DNA of 64,000 nt from Anarhynchus alexandrinus (lineage: Eukaryota; Chordata; Aves; Charadriiformes; Charadriidae). The position numbers and the translations under genes were made by a program. The notes below the pieces were generated by a model, which did no database searches, had not been told where the DNA came from, and saw nothing but the letters and a program-made list of their open reading frames with translations. The stretch spans positions 1,026,533-1,090,532 of the forward strand of contig VUYV01000226.1 of the NCBI GenBank assembly GCA_008711295.1, written 5' to 3'. This document shows, piece by piece, positions 62,401 through 64,000 of the stretch (position 1 is its first letter; every line of letters begins with the position of its first letter).

Positions 62401-64000
62401 GGTAGCTGCAACAGGGGAGGGAAAAACAGAAGAGCTAATTATCTGCCCTTGTTTTCTCTTTACAAGTCTTCGATGGAAGATCCAATAATATCAGGAGGTT
62501 CAGGAGGTGAACGAGCCGCTCCGCGGGCCGTGCTCAGTAACGCAGGCTGCGTTGGGGACCCGGCGGGAAGCCTGGCTGGGCCCGGATCAATAGCCTGTGC
62601 GCCGAGCTTGGCTCTAGGAGTTACGCTCTCCCACCAGGAGGAAGGGGGGGGCAGGCAAAGGGCCTCCAGTCGTGATTATCATCTCGTTAGGAGGGAAACA
62701 GCAATTCAGTTTAATGAGGGAAAGAGGTGCTGTTCTGATGTAACCGCACTGTAACTTGACTAAGGGTAGCTTTATTTCAGGTTTTGTTGTTGTTGTGACT
62801 GTTATAAACACGTGTATCTCTGCTGTCTGTCTCAGACATTTTGGCTTTTTTTGCCTTGATGTGGATTATTGTTGTTTAAGATTCAATGGATGAAACAGGG
62901 TATTTTTTTATTTAGTATGGCAAATGGTAAACTAGTTTGTTTTGGTTTAAGTAGTTCAGCAAGTACCCCAGCTCCCCAGCACATCCAAGGGGGATACATC
63001 CTGCAGCATCCAAAGGGTGACACCAGAGTGGATTCCCGCTTGAGCTGCACAGACCCAGTAGGGTGCTGGTACCACTGGGATAGGAGCGATTCCATTTAGT
63101 GACTGCTGGTGACACTGAAGTCTCCCTGGCACGCAGGAAGGTGCTGGGCTCTATGGCTGCCAGCATCACACACCCGTGTGTATCTCCCTTTCCCTCTCTA
63201 TCCAAAGGCTTTGATTCACTGTATTCTGCTTGACTGATAAAAGACGTCTTCTTTTAAACCAGGCTGCCTGCCCTGTGTCACCACAGACCCCGGCAGGCTG
63301 CAGAGCTCCCCAGGGGAACAAAGTCTTTTTAAAGACTGGGAGTTTTGGGATTCCCTATGGAGGGAGGAGCAGCAGACTGAAGGCAGGCACTTGAGGGGAA
63401 AAGGCAAGCTCCCCACTGGTCCATGGCCCGTTTAAGGGGGTCTGGCAGGGCTTGGCACGTATCATTTGCATAATCGGGTACTTCGTATGAAGAGATTAGT
63501 TTTCTTGAATTCATACACTAAGTAATTTGAGAAACCATCTAGCATTCCAAATGTTGATAATAGATCTGGCTTTATGTTGGCATAAAACAAGATTATGCAT
63601 AGTTTTGTGTTAATACATATTTTAAATGTACTGTGATAATGGAGCGCCATCCTTCTTAGCCAGTCTAACCTGAAGAGAATTGGAGAATTTATAATGAAGT
63701 TAGAGCAAAGCTCAGTTTTGGTAATTTTTTTTTTTTTAAGTGTCAGCAAGGTAAAGAGGCTGATTTCTAATGAAGCTCTTTGTGTGCCTCTGAATTCATG
63801 ACAGCGAAAACAATTCTCTTAGCTCGCAGATTAGATTAGAATTGTAAAAATGAAATAAAATGCCATCTAGGTAAATGATCCACTACCACAGGTGTTGAAA
63901 AACAATCCTGAGTAGAAATGGTCTAGGCACCAAATAATTAAATTACGATGACAGATGATAGTTTAATACGGTGATCGTTATGAGACTTCTTGGTAGGCTT

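Larger units (their letters stand above)
17945..64000 (+). other. GPC5: Intron downstream of the glypican exon (5' part)
   Basis: The final glypican exon, which encodes the GPI-attachment signal, was looked for and not found. One chance Ser-Asp-Val-Lys match near 28693 has stop codons directly upstream and downstream. The rest of the window is therefore best read as one long intron. No convincing nested protein gene was recognised on either strand. Confidence 0.65.
55815..64000. other. Distal intronic sequence with simple repeats
   Basis: No exon was recognised. It contains AT-rich inverted repeats (56157-56280), T runs at 58203-58215, 59519-59530 and 63725-63737, an AAAT microsatellite at about 61959-61976, quadruplex and purine tracts, and a candidate enhancer at 61980-62400. 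A GC-rich patch at about 61120-61340 is open on several frames by composition. Confidence 0.5.

Noticed and set aside
1..64000. CRISPR arrays, operons, tRNA or rRNA genes, prokaryotic or phage systems
   Set aside because: No regularly spaced repeats, tightly packed genes, ribosome binding sites or cloverleaf-like sequences were seen. The window is vertebrate intronic DNA.

Overview
The window looks like intronic DNA of a large vertebrate gene, almost certainly from a bird. The bird assignment rests on a CR1 LINE 3' end at about 55674-55815 in the reverse orientation. Its wording resembles neoavian CR1 copies more than the chicken consensus, as far as I remember them. A solo retroviral LTR at 14496-15139 resembles an LTR family I associate with neoavian genomes. 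Repeat density is low, ORFs are short and random, and the sequence is AT-rich without operon-like gene packing.

One protein-coding exon can be supported, 17794-17944 on the + strand. It has a polypyrimidine tract and AG acceptor, a good GTAAAT donor, phase 0 start and phase 1 end. It encodes 50 residues with the acidic Ser-Gly/Cys tail signature of the GPC3/GPC5 glypican subfamily. The length and KLKLERW-type lead-in fit GPC5 better than GPC3. It would be the exon just before the one carrying the GPI-anchor signal. The rest of the window is then the two flanking GPC5 introns, 1-17793 and 17945-64000. These agree with the megabase-scale, few-exon structure known for this gene in human. I found no other exon, RNA gene or convincing nested gene.

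Layout: 1-14490 is AT-rich intron with a GC-rich, G-quadruplex-capable patch at about 10345-10550 and a near-perfect hairpin at 13260-13298. 14491-15144 is an antisense solo LTR bounded by a 5-bp target duplication (GCACT). 15145-17793 is unremarkable intron leading to the exon. 17945-21300 is very AT-rich with a phased TAATTA cluster near 19638-19666. 21300-31000 is mixed intron with one enhancer-like patch (28380-28760). 31100-31880 is an AT-rich, octamer-rich block that looks regulatory. 31900-64000 is mixed intron with several GC-richer patches, a probable unidentified repeat near 38925-39240, the CR1 fragment, and another enhancer-like block at 61980-62400.

I do not see a new multi-gene system. 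The most interesting points are the intact-boundary solo LTR running antisense 2.7 kb upstream of the glypican exon, the possible truncated glypican isoform made by reading through the exon's donor, the 16-bp hairpin, and the candidate noncoding regulatory blocks. Enhancer calls are inference from composition and motifs only, because no alignment could be run.
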